Of a stretch of 64,000 nucleotides of DNA, positions 32,269 to 41,412 are shown piece by piece. Source of the DNA: JANPEZ01 sp031423155 (GTDB taxonomy: Bacteria > Actinomycetota > UBA4738 > HRBIN12). How positions within the stretch are numbered: position 1 is the first letter of the stretch; the number at the start of each line of letters is the position of its first letter. The DNA is taken from NCBI GenBank assembly GCA_031423155.1, contig JANPEZ010000033.1, forward strand, positions 1 through 64,000. The letters are read 5' to 3'. The position numbers and the translations under genes are program-made. The notes beneath the pieces were generated by a model. It did not search any database. It had not been told where the DNA came from and was given only the letters and a program-made list of their open reading frames with translations.

Positions 32269-33081
32269 TCAGGCCTTCGGCTTCGGCACACTCCAGATCT
32301 GATCTACCGGTCCTATGCCTTTGCCCACGTCAAGAGCGCCCCGGATAGCGTTGGTCACGAAGTCCTTCCCTCGACGAACCGCGGTCTCAAGATCCAACCC
32401 GATCGCGAGATAGGCCGCGATGGCCGCACTCAGAGTGCAGCCAGTGCCGTGGGTGTTGGGCGTATCGATCCTGTCCGTCACCAGCCAGTGCACCTCGTCC
32501 CCGAGAAGAAGAAGATCTGCCGCTTCTCCCTCGAGATGCCCACCCTTCACGAGAACGCCGCGCGGCCCTAGCGCCCGGATGGCTTCAGCAGCCTTCCTCA
32601 TGTCTTTGCGCCCCTGCACCTCGAACCCCGCGAGACCGCTGGCTTCGTGAAGGTTCGGCGTGACCAAAGTGGCCAGGGGCAAGATCAAAGACATGAGTGA
32701 GTCCACAGCGTCTGCCGCCAGGAGTCTGTGGCCGTGTTTAGAGACGAAGACGGGATCAACGACGAGGTTGCGGATGCCGGTGTCTTCGATGGCGCCGGCC
32801 ACGGCTTCGATGATCTGCGCGTTCGCGAGCATGCCCGTCTTTGCCGCGTCCACGCCGATATCTGTTGCGACCGCTCTGATCTGATCGCCCACCAGCTCCG
32901 GCGACAGCGCCTCGTATCCGCTGACCCTGAGAGTGTTCTGCACGGTGACCGCGGTTAGCGCCGTCATGCCGAAAACCCCGAGCGCGCTGAACGTCTTGAG
33001 ATCGGCCTGGATGCCTGCGCCGCCGCCCGAGTCGCTCCCGGCGATCGTCAGCACCCGAGGCCGAGGCGGTCTATCGCCCAC
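32269..33081 (-). CDS. thiD: Hydroxymethylpyrimidine (phosphate) kinase
   Basis: 270 residues from GTG 33081 (VGDRPPRPRVLTIAGSDSGGGAG), which overlaps the thiL stop by 11 bases; an upstream start inside thiL is unlikely. Ribokinase-fold motifs: AGSDSGGGAGIQADLKTF, TGMLANAQII, DPVFVSKHGHRLL and the anion hole THGTGCTLSAAIAAYLA. Phosphorylates HMP and HMP-P for thiamine. Operon with thiL. Confidence 0.93.
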   Translation of the reverse strand: MGDRPPRPRVLTIAGSDSGGGAGIQADLKTFSALGVFGMTALTAVTVQNTLRVSGYEALSPELVGDQIRAVATDIGVDAAKTGMLANAQIIEAVAGAIEDTGIRNLVVDPVFVSKHGHRLLAADAVDSLMSLILPLATLVTPNLHEASGLAGFEVQGRKDMRKAAEAIRALGPRGVLVKGGHLEGEAADLLLLGDEVHWLVTDRIDTPNTHGTGCTLSAAIAAYLAIGLDLETAVRRGKDFVTNAIRGALDVGKGIGPVDQIWSVPKPKA

Positions 33082-34045
33082 CGAAGTGATCCCACCCCTC
33101 AGGTGCAAGAGGAGCAAGAGACCCACTCATGTCTTGGATCTTCAAGCCCTCGGCCTCGATGGTTCCGATAGCCGTAACGGCCGCCCCGAACGTTTCACGG
33201 AGCTCGACCTTTACCGCCTCAAAGGCAACGACATGAGGGAGGGTCACGAGCAACTCGTAGTCCTCTCCCCCCGAGAGCGCATCCGCGAACGAAGCGCCAT
33301 CAGCCACCGGAATGTCTACCGACCGGAGAGTCACCCCCACCCGGCTCGCTCTACACATGCGCGACAGATCCAGAGCCAGCCCGTCGGAGATGTCCATCAT
33401 CGCGGTGGCACCGTGCCGCGCCAGAACCCCCGCCTCCCCCACCCGCGCGACCGGTCGGAAGTGCGCCCGCAGAAGCGCGCGGTCGGTATCGCTCGACGGC
33501 GCGCGCCCCTCGCGCGCCAGCCGCAGACCCGCCGCGGACGCCCCGAGCTCGCCGGTCACCACGACCACGTCGCCGACCCGCGCGCCCGACCGCAGCACCG
33601 CGCGCCCGGGCGCGACTTCACCCGTGGCGGTCACCGAGACGGAGATCTTCGACCCGGACGACAGGTCCCCCCCGACGAGCCAGAGGGCGTACTCGTCGCA
33701 GGCTTCACGCATCCCGCCGAACAGTTCCATCACCCAGGACTCCTCGACAGAGGGAGGCAGGACCAGGGTCACCAAGGCCGCCCGGGGGCTTGCCGCCATG
33801 GCTGCCAGGTCCGAGACGTTTACGGTGATCGCCTTGTACCCCAGGTCGCGCGCCGACGTCAGCGACAGATCGAAATGGACCCCCTCGACGAGGACATCTG
33901 CGGTCAATACCTGCTCGCCGGAGGCCGCCGCCAGCACTGCCGCATCGTCTCCCGGACCCACGACGACCTCGGGCCCGGCGCCCGAGAGCACCTTGCGGAT
34001 CGCCGCCAGCAGCTCGTCCTCTGAGGTCCTCATCCTTTTGTCCAT
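33071..34045 (-). CDS. thiL: Thiamine-monophosphate kinase
   Basis: 324 residues from ATG 34045 (MDKRMRTSEDELLAAIRKVL); ATG 34033 is an alternative. PurM-like fold: GPGDDAAVL, DVLVEGVHFD, AITVNVSDLAAMAA, GGDLSSGSKISVSVTATGE, DISDGLALDLSRM and SGGEDYELL. Makes thiamine diphosphate, the last step of the pathway; thiD directly follows. Confidence 0.94.
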   Translation of the reverse strand: MDKRMRTSEDELLAAIRKVLSGAGPEVVVGPGDDAAVLAAASGEQVLTADVLVEGVHFDLSLTSARDLGYKAITVNVSDLAAMAASPRAALVTLVLPPSVEESWVMELFGGMREACDEYALWLVGGDLSSGSKISVSVTATGEVAPGRAVLRSGARVGDVVVVTGELGASAAGLRLAREGRAPSSDTDRALLRAHFRPVARVGEAGVLARHGATAMMDISDGLALDLSRMCRASRVGVTLRSVDIPVADGASFADALSGGEDYELLVTLPHVVAFEAVKVELRETFGAAVTAIGTIEAEGLKIQDMSGSLAPLAPEGWDHFGGR

Positions 34046-34088
34046 CCCGTACGGTCCGTGCCTCGACTTGCGTTCGAGAAGCACGAAA

Positions 34089-34115
34089 GGTGACACTCAC
34101 CGATTTCGCTAGACT
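34089..34115 (+). promoter_or_regulatory. Inverted repeat and -10 box upstream of pckA
   Basis: GGTGACACTCACC (5-base arms, 3-base centre) is followed 8 bases later by TAGACT (34110-34115). The TAGACT box could serve pckA, whose TTG start is 74 bases downstream. The repeat overlaps the place of a -35 region and could be an operator. Short, so chance is not excluded. Confidence 0.35.
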
Positions 34116-34189
34116 CTAGGCGCTCCAGCACGTGCAACGTCCGCGAGCGCGAACCCCTGACGAACGTACCCCGCATAGGAGGACACACG

Positions 34190-35689
34190 TTGCCCGAGGT
34201 CCACGTCAATCCCACCCCCGAAGAGCTGAGGAAGTTCACCGAGGCGATGCCCCAGACCCGCATCTCCGGCTTCGGAAACACCAACACCCAGACGAAGGTC
34301 CTCTCCCGCAGCGCCGCCAGCACCCATGTGGTCGGCGGGCCCTCCAGTGGCAAGGTCATGACGCGCGAGGAGTTCGACCGCATCGCCGCCCTTCAGGACG
34401 CATTCATCGCCGAGCAGGACATGATCGTGATCGACGGCTACATCGGCAACGCCCCGAACATGCGCACGGCGGCACGCCTGACCATCGAGAAGGCCAACGC
34501 CAACATCGCCGGCATGCAGCAGAAGCTCTACTTCGAGCGCAGCGACGGTGCCGCGCCCACCGTCCACGTCATCTACACCCCGAACCTGCCCGCCGAGGGC
34601 TACCCGGACGACCGACTCATAGCCGTCGACCTGGAGAACAACGTGACCCGCGTCCTCAACTCCGACTACTTCGGTGAGTCGAAGAAGGGCGGCCTGCGGA
34701 TGTGGAACAACATCGTCTACGACAAGGGCGGGCTAGCTCTGCACGCCGGCCTCAAGGTCATCCCGACGGCCGACGGTGACAAGGTCTTCATGATCATCGG
34801 CCTGTCGGGCACCGGCAAGACGACCACCACCTTCACGACCCAGAACGGCTCCAAGCCGATCCAGGACGACTTCGTCGGACTGATGCCGGGCGGTCACGCC
34901 TTCGGCACCGAGAACGGCTGCTTCGCAAAGACCTTCGCGCTCAACCCCGACTTCGAGCCCTCGATCCACGGCGCCGTCGTGAAGCCGACCACCTACCTGG
35001 AGAACGTTTACCAGGACGACACCGGCACGGTCAACTTCAACAACGAGAACTACACCCAGAACGGGCGCGCCGTCTTCGAGATGAGCGACCTGCTCTCCTT
35101 CGAGGACGCCCAGAACGTGGGAACGGTGGACTACCTGCTGATACTCAACCGAAATGAGAACATCATCCCGGGCGTCGCCAAACTGAACCAGGAGCAGGCA
35201 GCGGCCTACTTCATGCTCGGCGAGACGACCGGGACGTCCGCGGGCGGCGCGAGCGAGGCGGGTAAGTTTCTGCGGGTTCCTGGCACCAACCCGTTCTTCC
35301 CTCTCCCACATGGCTTGCAGGGCAACAGGATGCTCGAACTGCTGGCATCGCACCCGATCGAGACGTACCTGCTCAACACCGGGCGCGTCGGGGGCAAGGA
35401 CGGCGACGATCGCTCCAAGAAGGTCAAGATCCCGCACACGTCCGCTTGCGTGAAGGGCATCGCCGAGCAGACCATCGTCTTCGAAGAGGACCCCGACTTC
35501 GGCTACCAGGTGGCGTCGAGCGTCCCGGACTTCGACGACGCCGAGCTGCTCCAGCCCCGCAAGCTCTACGAACGCCAGGGTCGCGGCGAGGAGTACGCCC
35601 AGATCGTCGAGCGACTTAAGGGCGAGCGCGTCGAACGCCTCCAGGAGTTCCCCGAGCTCTCAGAGGAGATCATCAAGGCCGTCGGCTAA
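34190..35689 (+). CDS. pckA: Phosphoenolpyruvate carboxykinase, ATP type
   Basis: 499 residues. TTG start with AGGAGGA 6 bases upstream. PEPCK core: LHAGLKVIP-flanked region, P-loop IIGLSGTGKTTTTF, metal/nucleotide motif PIQDDFVGLMPGG with AFGTENGCFAKT, and the PGVAKLNQEQAAAYFMLGETTGTSAGG segment typical of the ATP family. Converts oxaloacetate to PEP. Most actinobacteria use the GTP enzyme, so this is a lineage hint. Kinase-2 here reads QDDFVG rather than GDDEHGW. The stop overlaps a convergent small membrane gene by 4 bases. Confidence 0.92.
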   Translation: MPEVHVNPTPEELRKFTEAMPQTRISGFGNTNTQTKVLSRSAASTHVVGGPSSGKVMTREEFDRIAALQDAFIAEQDMIVIDGYIGNAPNMRTAARLTIEKANANIAGMQQKLYFERSDGAAPTVHVIYTPNLPAEGYPDDRLIAVDLENNVTRVLNSDYFGESKKGGLRMWNNIVYDKGGLALHAGLKVIPTADGDKVFMIIGLSGTGKTTTTFTTQNGSKPIQDDFVGLMPGGHAFGTENGCFAKTFALNPDFEPSIHGAVVKPTTYLENVYQDDTGTVNFNNENYTQNGRAVFEMSDLLSFEDAQNVGTVDYLLILNRNENIIPGVAKLNQEQAAAYFMLGETTGTSAGGASEAGKFLRVPGTNPFFPLPHGLQGNRMLELLASHPIETYLLNTGRVGGKDGDDRSKKVKIPHTSACVKGIAEQTIVFEEDPDFGYQVASSVPDFDDAELLQPRKLYERQGRGEEYAQIVERLKGERVERLQEFPELSEEIIKAVG

Positions 35690-36003
35690 GCCTTCGGGGT
35701 TCGCTTGCCGAGGAACTGGCTGCCGATCAACTGCATGGCCAACAGTACGCCGAGGAGCACTGCGACCCAGCGGACCTGAGCGGTTCCTGCGATGAGTGAT
35801 GGATCTCCCGAGTTCGCCGCGCCGTAGAGCGCGAACATCCCTGCGAACGCGAACCAGGTCCCGATGCGACCGGTGAGGTAGACGGCGTACAGGAGGTGAT
35901 CGGCGACGTCGGTGGAGTCGAACGGGCGGCGGATCCAGTAAGCAAGGGACCTGACGCCGAGCGCCGCGAACACGGCGGCCAGGACGAACTCGAATACCCT
36001 CAC
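35686..36003 (-). CDS. Small membrane protein of unknown function
   Basis: 105 residues, GTG start overlapping the phosphoribosyltransferase stop as GTGA. Three to four hydrophobic stretches (FEFVLAAVFAALGV, IGTWFAFAGMFALYGAA, WVAVLLGVLLAMQLIG) joined by a charged loop RRPFDSTDVADH. No signal peptide cleavage site or Cys. I recognise no family. Coupling to the upstream gene suggests co-expression. Confidence 0.65.
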   Translation of the reverse strand: MRVFEFVLAAVFAALGVRSLAYWIRRPFDSTDVADHLLYAVYLTGRIGTWFAFAGMFALYGAANSGDPSLIAGTAQVRWVAVLLGVLLAMQLIGSQFLGKRTPKA

Positions 36004-36638
36004 TTCAACCCCTTCTCGGCGCGCGCGAGCGCCGCGACCACTTCCTCATCCGATGTCTGGCCGAACACTTCGTAGAACTCTCCCACGGAGTGGAAGGCAG
36101 AGGGCGTGTCCAGCACGACGACCTCGTCTGCCTCGCGTGTGAGCCGGGCGACGGACTGTCCGGCGGCAACCGGTACCGCGACGATGACCGTCGCCGCACC
36201 CCGGCCCCTGACCCACCTGACCGCCGCCACCGCGGTGGCTCCGGTAGCGATTCCGTCATCCACGACGACGACCGTGCGGCCATTCAGGGTCGGCTGAGGC
36301 CTCGCGCCCCTGAACGCCAGCGCGCGCCTGGTCATCTCCTCCTCCTGGGCCGCGACCTCGCTCTCGAGGTAGTCGCGCGTAACGTCGAGAACGTCTATCA
36401 ACATCTCGTCCCAGACCTGAACGCCCGGGGCTACGGCGCCTATGGCGAGTTCTGCGTTGCCGGGGGCTCCGATCTTGCGCGGCACGACGATGTCGAGGCC
36501 GGCTCCGATAGCGGCCGCTACTTCCTCGGCCACCACGACCCCTCCTCGGGGTATCCCCAAGACGATGACGTCGCCGCTCAGGCGGCCGGCCAGGGCCGCC
36601 CCCAATCGCTTGCCGGCATCCCTCCTGTCCTTGAACAT
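36000..36638 (-). CDS. Phosphoribosyltransferase-domain protein
   Basis: 212 residues from ATG 36638 (MFKDRRDAGKRLGAALAGRL), which matches the start of the family; an ATG at 36689 would add 17 residues. Type I PRTase: VIVLGIPRGGVVVAEEVAAAIG, VVPRKIGAPGNAELAIGAVA, PRPP-binding VVVVDDGIATGATAVAAVRW, and C-terminal FYEVFGQTSDEEV. Homologues in mycobacteria lie in stress regulons but their nucleobase is unknown. Divergent from the RAM-domain gene. Confidence 0.85.
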   Translation of the reverse strand: MFKDRRDAGKRLGAALAGRLSGDVIVLGIPRGGVVVAEEVAAAIGAGLDIVVPRKIGAPGNAELAIGAVAPGVQVWDEMLIDVLDVTRDYLESEVAAQEEEMTRRALAFRGARPQPTLNGRTVVVVDDGIATGATAVAAVRWVRGRGAATVIVAVPVAAGQSVARLTREADEVVVLDTPSAFHSVGEFYEVFGQTSDEEVVAALARAEKGLK

Positions 36639-36683
36639 CTCCTCGATGATGGCACCGCGTTGGCCCTGGAGCGCGGTCGGGGC

Positions 36684-36689
36684 TAGCAT
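36684..36689 (+). promoter_or_regulatory. -10 box TAGCAT for the RAM-domain gene
   Basis: TAGCAT 27 bases before the GTG at 36717, which would give a leader of about 20 bases containing AGGAGGT (36704-36710). Confidence 0.45.
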
Positions 36690-36716
36690 GGCCTCCCCAG
36701 AGCAGGAGGTCGCCGA

Positions 36717-36950
36717 GTGGTACAGGCTTACATCCTCATCCAGACCGAAGTCGGCAAGGCCGCTCAGGTGGCCAAGTCGGTGCGGGAGATATCCGGCGTC
36801 ACCGAGGCCGAGGACGTAACGGGGCCGTACGACGTGATCGTGCGGGCCGAAGCCAAAACGGTGGATGAGCTGGGCAAGCTGGTCGTCGCGAGGATCCAGT
36901 CGGTCGAGGGGATCACGCGGACGCTGACCTGCCCGGTCGTTCACCTCTAG
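36717..36950 (+). CDS. Stand-alone Lrp/AsnC ligand-binding (RAM) domain
   Basis: 77 residues. VQAYILIQTEVGKAAQVAK, EDVTGPYDVIVRAEAKTVDEL and RIQSVEGITRTLTCPVV form the alpha-beta RAM sandwich of Lrp regulators without the DNA-binding part. Such proteins bind amino acids as oligomers and may modulate a full-length Lrp elsewhere. GTG start with AGGAGGT 6 bases upstream. Confidence 0.88.
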   Translation: MVQAYILIQTEVGKAAQVAKSVREISGVTEAEDVTGPYDVIVRAEAKTVDELGKLVVARIQSVEGITRTLTCPVVHL

Positions 36951-36996
36951 ATGCGCAGGTAGTTGACGGTTCAAGCCGCAAGCTCGCCGACGCCCT

Positions 36997-37002
36997 TATC
37001 CT
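36997..37002 (+). promoter_or_regulatory. -10 box TATCCT for leaderless TolB/RTX gene
   Basis: TATCCT with an 8-base gap to the ATG at 37011. No ribosome binding site precedes that ATG. Confidence 0.42.
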
Positions 37003-37010
37003 GTGCATCG

Positions 37011-40000
37011 ATGAGGAGTGGATGGTCCAAGGCGCGCTTCGCGAAGGTCATGTCGGCCTGTGCTCTGATGCTGCCCCTCTTCGCACTGGACCTCGCCCCG
37101 GCCGGCGCGGCCTTCCCCGGCGTGAACGGCAAGATCGCGTTCGCCAACTCGGGGATCGGCACGGTCAACCCCAGCGGCGCCGGAGTCCAGGACCTGACGC
37201 CCACGGCCGGTGACCGCACTCCATCATGGTCGGCCGATGGATCCCAGATCGCCTTCGAAAGCGGCGGCGACATCTGGGTGATGAACGCCGACGGCTCCTC
37301 CGCTATCGCCCTCACCAGCGACCCCGGAACGGATACAGCCCCGAGTTGGTCGTCCGATGGCACTCAGATCGCTTTCCAGACGGACCGAGACGGCAACGCC
37401 GAGATCTACGTCATGGACTCGGCCGGCGGTTCGCAGACGAACATCAGCTCGAACGCGGCGAGCGACACCACTCCGGCCTGGTCACCAGATGGAACTAAGA
37501 TCGCGTTCGTCTCCGACAGAGACGCGAACGCGGAGGTCTACGTGATGGATGCCTCCGGCGCGTCGCCGGTGAACCTCACGTCCGATGCCGGGGAGGACAA
37601 GAACCCGAACTGGTCCCCCGACGGAACCAAGATCGCCTTCCAGTCCGATCGCACGGGGGACAATGAGGTGTTCTCGATGGGATCGGACGGTTCGGCTCAG
37701 GCCAACCTGACGAGCAGCGCCGGAACCGCCGACTCCAACCCGGCCTGGTCCCCCGACGGGACGATGATCGCCTTCATCAGAGACCTTCAGCTGTTCACTA
37801 TGGACTCCGCCGGGGCCGGTGGCGCAGCACTCATCGCGGACGCCGACACGCGCTCGGCTCCCGACTGGCAGCCCCTGACCTGCACGATTACCGGGAGCAC
37901 CGGGGACGACAGCCTGAGCGGAACGACGGGCGATGATGTGATCTGTGCCGACGCCGGGAACGATTCGATCGGCGACCTTGGGACGGGGATCGACACCGTG
38001 ATCGGGGGCGACGGAACCGACACCGTCGATTTCACCTCGGCCTCGGCCGGAGTGACGGCCGACCTCTTCGACGAGTCGGCCACGGCCGACGGAGCGGCGA
38101 CCCTGCGCGAGATAGAGAACCTCACGGGTTCCCCGAGCGCCGACACCCTCATGGGAGATGCCGGCGCGAACTTGCTGGTCGGCTCGGGTGGGGACGACAC
38201 CCTCACCGGTCGCGCCGGATCCGACACGGCCGGCTATGCGAGTGCGCCGGGGCCCGTCGCGGTCGACCTTGCCGCCGGAACGGCCACGGGTGATGGAACC
38301 GACACCCTTGCCGGCACGGACGACGTGATCGGCTCGGCGTTCGCAGATACGGTCGGAGGGAACTCGGGCGACAACTCCCTGATCGGAGGTGGTGGGAGCG
38401 ACACGGTCTCCTTCGCCTCGTCCGCAGCGGGCGTTACGGCCGATCTCGCTACGGACACGGCCACGGGCGACGGGACCGACACGATCTCAGGGTTCGAGAA
38501 CATCGCGGGGTCTCCCTCGGCGGATTCGCTGACAGGAGGAAGCGGCGCGAACACCCTCACCGGCGACATGGGCTTCGACACTCTGGCGGGCGGCGGAGGA
38601 GATGACGTCATCAACGGCGGGCCGGGCACGGACACGCTCAGCTTCGCCGCCTCCCCAGCGGCGGTCACTGTCGACCTCGCCGCAGGAACGGCAACGGGCG
38701 AGGGCTCGGACACCCTCGCAACGATGGAGAATGTGATCGGTTCTCCTCTGGACGATGTGATCGGCGGCAGCTCCCTGGACAACTCGTTCGATGGAGGCGC
38801 GGGCAGCGACACCGTGACCTTCGCCTCCTCCGCAGGCCCAGTCACGGCCGACATCGGAGCGGACACCGCTACCGGAGACGGGACCGACACGTTCGCCGGC
38901 ATCGAGAACGTGACCGGCTCGGCGTTCGCCGATAGCCTCGCAGGCGACGCCACGGACAACGTCCTGGACGGTGGCGCTGGAGACGACTCGCTGAACGGTG
39001 GCGCCGGAGCCGACGGGATCACGTTCGCCGCTGCGCCGGCAGGCGTGAACGTGAACCTGCAGCTGGGGACCTCGACCGGCCACGGGAGCGACACGTTCGC
39101 CGGCATCGAGAACGTGACCGGCTCCGCATTCGCCGACCAGATCTCGGCGGTGGCTCACGGGAACGGTCGGCTGATCTTCGACAAGGGACCGGGGTCGGTG
39201 CTGGACATCTTCACCGTCGACCCGGCGGGTACCGGGATCGATCACGTCGTTGACAATCCCAACGACGACTACGACGCGGCCTGGTCGCCGTCGGGGTCTC
39301 GTTTCGTCTTCTCCTCCAACCGTGCGAACAACTACGAGTTGTACAGCGCGGCGGCGGGCGGCGGAACGCTCAAGCGCCTGACGAGCAACAGGGCCTTCGA
39401 CGGCATGGCCTCCTACTCGCCTGACGGAAAGCGCATCACGTTCGTCAGCAGCCGCGACGGCAACTACGAGATCTACACGATGAACATCGACGGATCGGGG
39501 CTGGATCGCCTGACCAAGAACCCGGCCGATGATTTCTACCCCTCGTTCTCACCGGACGGGACGCGCCTCGTCTTCCAGAGCGACCGCTCGGGCAACCCCG
39601 AGATCCACTCGATGAACGTCGACGGCACCGGCTTGAAGCGCCTGACCGACACCTCCGCGCCCAACCTGGAGCCGAACTGGTCGCCGGCCGGTGATCGGAT
39701 CGTCTTCATGAGGACCATCGGGGGCCACCAGGAGATCTTCACGATGAGCGCGACCGGTGGCCTGCAGACCAGGCTGACGTTCAACAGCGCCGAGGACTTC
39801 GACCCTGCCTACTCCCCCGACGGCTCGCGGATCGCCTTCTCCTCGGACCGCGCGGGCAGTTACGACATCTACACGATGGCCGCCGATGGCTCCGACGTGG
39901 TTCAGGTGACCTCGACGCCCGGTCTGGAGGAGTACCCGAACTGGCAGTGGGTCTGCGCCATCGTCGGCGCGAGCGTCTCGAATTGCGGCGACGCGGTAGA

Positions 40001-40301
40001 CAACGTCATCGAGGGCGGGGACGGCGCGGATGTGATCTTCGCCGGACGCGGGAACGACGTCGTGCACGGTGGACTTGGGGGCGACGTGATCTTGGGCGGT
40101 GGAGGCTCGGACCTGCTCTTCGGAGACGACGGAGCCGACCGGCTCCAGGCCGGACCGGGTGCGGGAGCCGATGTCTTGAAGGGCCTGGCCGGCGCCGACT
40201 TCCTGTTCGCCAAGGACGGAAAGGGCGACGACACCCTCGCCGGCGGCGCGGACTCCGACGGCTGCCAGGCCGACAGGAACGACACCTCGACCAGCTGCTA
40301 G
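37011..40301 (+). CDS. Secreted TolB/PD40 beta-propeller and RTX-repeat protein
   Basis: 1096 residues. ATG 37011 gives a signal peptide (basic start, MSACALMLPLFALDLAPAGA, cleavage near AGAAFPG). First PD40 block about 25-290 (repeats of TPSWSADGSQIAFES, then IYVMDSAG). Middle about 300-710: six copies of a roughly 60-residue unit that mix DTVSFASSAAGVTADL, TGDGTDT and ENVTGSAFADS with RTX-like GGxGxD turns. Second PD40 block about 715-985 (YDAAWSPSGSRFVFSS). Final RTX part with ADVIFAGRGNDVVHGG and LFGDDGADRL. Calcium binding by the RTX turns and a cell-surface role are inferred. Upstream TTG at 36963 is rejected. Confidence 0.85.
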   Translation: MRSGWSKARFAKVMSACALMLPLFALDLAPAGAAFPGVNGKIAFANSGIGTVNPSGAGVQDLTPTAGDRTPSWSADGSQIAFESGGDIWVMNADGSSAIALTSDPGTDTAPSWSSDGTQIAFQTDRDGNAEIYVMDSAGGSQTNISSNAASDTTPAWSPDGTKIAFVSDRDANAEVYVMDASGASPVNLTSDAGEDKNPNWSPDGTKIAFQSDRTGDNEVFSMGSDGSAQANLTSSAGTADSNPAWSPDGTMIAFIRDLQLFTMDSAGAGGAALIADADTRSAPDWQPLTCTITGSTGDDSLSGTTGDDVICADAGNDSIGDLGTGIDTVIGGDGTDTVDFTSASAGVTADLFDESATADGAATLREIENLTGSPSADTLMGDAGANLLVGSGGDDTLTGRAGSDTAGYASAPGPVAVDLAAGTATGDGTDTLAGTDDVIGSAFADTVGGNSGDNSLIGGGGSDTVSFASSAAGVTADLATDTATGDGTDTISGFENIAGSPSADSLTGGSGANTLTGDMGFDTLAGGGGDDVINGGPGTDTLSFAASPAAVTVDLAAGTATGEGSDTLATMENVIGSPLDDVIGGSSLDNSFDGGAGSDTVTFASSAGPVTADIGADTATGDGTDTFAGIENVTGSAFADSLAGDATDNVLDGGAGDDSLNGGAGADGITFAAAPAGVNVNLQLGTSTGHGSDTFAGIENVTGSAFADQISAVAHGNGRLIFDKGPGSVLDIFTVDPAGTGIDHVVDNPNDDYDAAWSPSGSRFVFSSNRANNYELYSAAAGGGTLKRLTSNRAFDGMASYSPDGKRITFVSSRDGNYEIYTMNIDGSGLDRLTKNPADDFYPSFSPDGTRLVFQSDRSGNPEIHSMNVDGTGLKRLTDTSAPNLEPNWSPAGDRIVFMRTIGGHQEIFTMSATGGLQTRLTFNSAEDFDPAYSPDGSRIAFSSDRAGSYDIYTMAADGSDVVQVTSTPGLEEYPNWQWVCAIVGASVSNCGDAVDNVIEGGDGADVIFAGRGNDVVHGGLGGDVILGGGGSDLLFGDDGADRLQAGPGAGADVLKGLAGADFLFAKDGKGDDTLAGGADSDGCQADRNDTSTSC
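38019..39149 (+). repeat. Six tandem ~60-codon repeats within the TolB/RTX gene
   Basis: Each unit opens DT-[VL]-x-[FY]-[AT]-S and runs through TADL..TATGDGTDT..ENVTGS..AD to GGAGS. Units 1, 3 and 5 include one or two extra RTX turns. The block coding GIENVTGSAFAD is nearly identical in DNA between units 5 and 6, a sign of recent duplication or gene conversion. Confidence 0.8.
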
Positions 40302-40302
40302 C

Positions 40303-41412
40303 TCAGCCGTCCAGTCCCCGGGCGCGCACGGACCGGCCGGCCTCGGCGTCGTAGCGTTCAACAGCCAGATCGACCAGACGACCGATCAGGTCGGGGTAGG
40401 ACAGGCCGCTCGCCTCCCAGAGCTTCGGGTACATCGAGATCGATGTGAACCCCGGGATCGTGTTGATCTCGTTCAGCCAGAGTTCGTCCTCGCCCCGTAG
40501 GAAGAAGTCGACCCGAGCCATCCCGGCGCATCCCACCGCTCGGAATGCGGCGACCGACATGCTCTGGATCCGTTCGAGCACATCGGGCTTGACGTCTGCA
40601 GGGATGATCGACTCGCTGGAGTCATCCAGATACTTCGCCTTGTAGTCGTAGAACTCGGCGTGGGGGATGATCTCGCCCGCCACCGAGGCGACGGGCTCAT
40701 CATTGCCCAGTACCCCGCACTCGATCTCCCGGATGCCGGCCAGACCCTTCTCCAAGACCGACTTGTTGCCGTAGCGGAAGGTCTCGTCCATCGAGGTGTC
40801 CAACTCCGAGGCATCGTGCACCTTGGAGATGCCGACGCTGGAGCCGAGCGTCGCCGGTTTGGCGAAGAGCGGATAGCCGAGGGCCTCGGCCCTGGCGCCG
40901 ACGTCCTCGGGATCCTCCAGCCACTCGGGCTCGCGGACGACCTCGTAAGGGCCGACGGGAAGCCCGGCGGCGGCGAACAGCACCTTCTGGACGGCCTTGT
41001 CCATGCCGATGGCCGAGCCGAGGACTCCGGCGCCGACGTAGGCGACCCTGGCCAGTTCGAGCATCCCCTGCACCGATCCGTCCTCGCCGAAGGGACCGTG
41101 CAGGACCGGGAAGACGACGTCTATGGCCTCTCGAGACCCGTCGGCCGCGACCAGCTCCCCGGAACCGGCCCGCGACGCAAGCTCGACCGCCGAGCCGGTT
41201 TCGCCCGTGATCTCGGGCATCCGTCCCGATTCCGACGGGAGCGCCGGCGCCCCCGGCATGACGTGCCAGGCCCCCTCTTTGGTTATCCCGATCGCAACCA
41301 CGTCGAAGCGCTCCGGATCGAGGGCGTCCATCACGTATCGCGCGGAGATGCAGGAGATCTCATGCTCGGCTGAACGCCCTCCGAAGAGAACCGCGATACG
41401 CGTCTTGCTCAT
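40303..41412 (-). CDS. ddl: D-alanine--D-alanine ligase
   Basis: 369 residues from ATG 41412 (MSKTRIAVLFGGRSAEHEIS), overlapping the metB stop as ATGA; the longer frame upstream runs into metB. Motifs: HGPFGEDGSVQGML, ATP-grasp VGISKVHDASEL, ECGVLGN, and the metal/ATP site VDFFLRGEDELWLNEINTIPGFTSISMYPKL. The Tyr/Ser loop has GYPLFAKPATLGSSVG. Makes the D-Ala-D-Ala dipeptide for peptidoglycan; with Tyr-type loop YDYKAKYLDD rather than Phe, so not a VanA-like lactate ligase. Confidence 0.95.
   Translation of the reverse strand: MSKTRIAVLFGGRSAEHEISCISARYVMDALDPERFDVVAIGITKEGAWHVMPGAPALPSESGRMPEITGETGSAVELASRAGSGELVAADGSREAIDVVFPVLHGPFGEDGSVQGMLELARVAYVGAGVLGSAIGMDKAVQKVLFAAAGLPVGPYEVVREPEWLEDPEDVGARAEALGYPLFAKPATLGSSVGISKVHDASELDTSMDETFRYGNKSVLEKGLAGIREIECGVLGNDEPVASVAGEIIPHAEFYDYKAKYLDDSSESIIPADVKPDVLERIQSMSVAAFRAVGCAGMARVDFFLRGEDELWLNEINTIPGFTSISMYPKLWEASGLSYPDLIGRLVDLAVERYDAEAGRSVRARGLDG

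Noticed and set aside
36963..37010. TTG 36963 as start of the TolB/RTX gene, and TTGACG there as a -35 box
   Set aside because: The extra 16 residues would spoil the signal peptide; the distance from TTGACG to TATCCT is 28 bases, too long for a promoter.
38019..39149. Possible CRISPR array because of regular repeats
   Set aside because: Repeats are in-frame coding, degenerate and contiguous, with no unique spacers and no cas genes.
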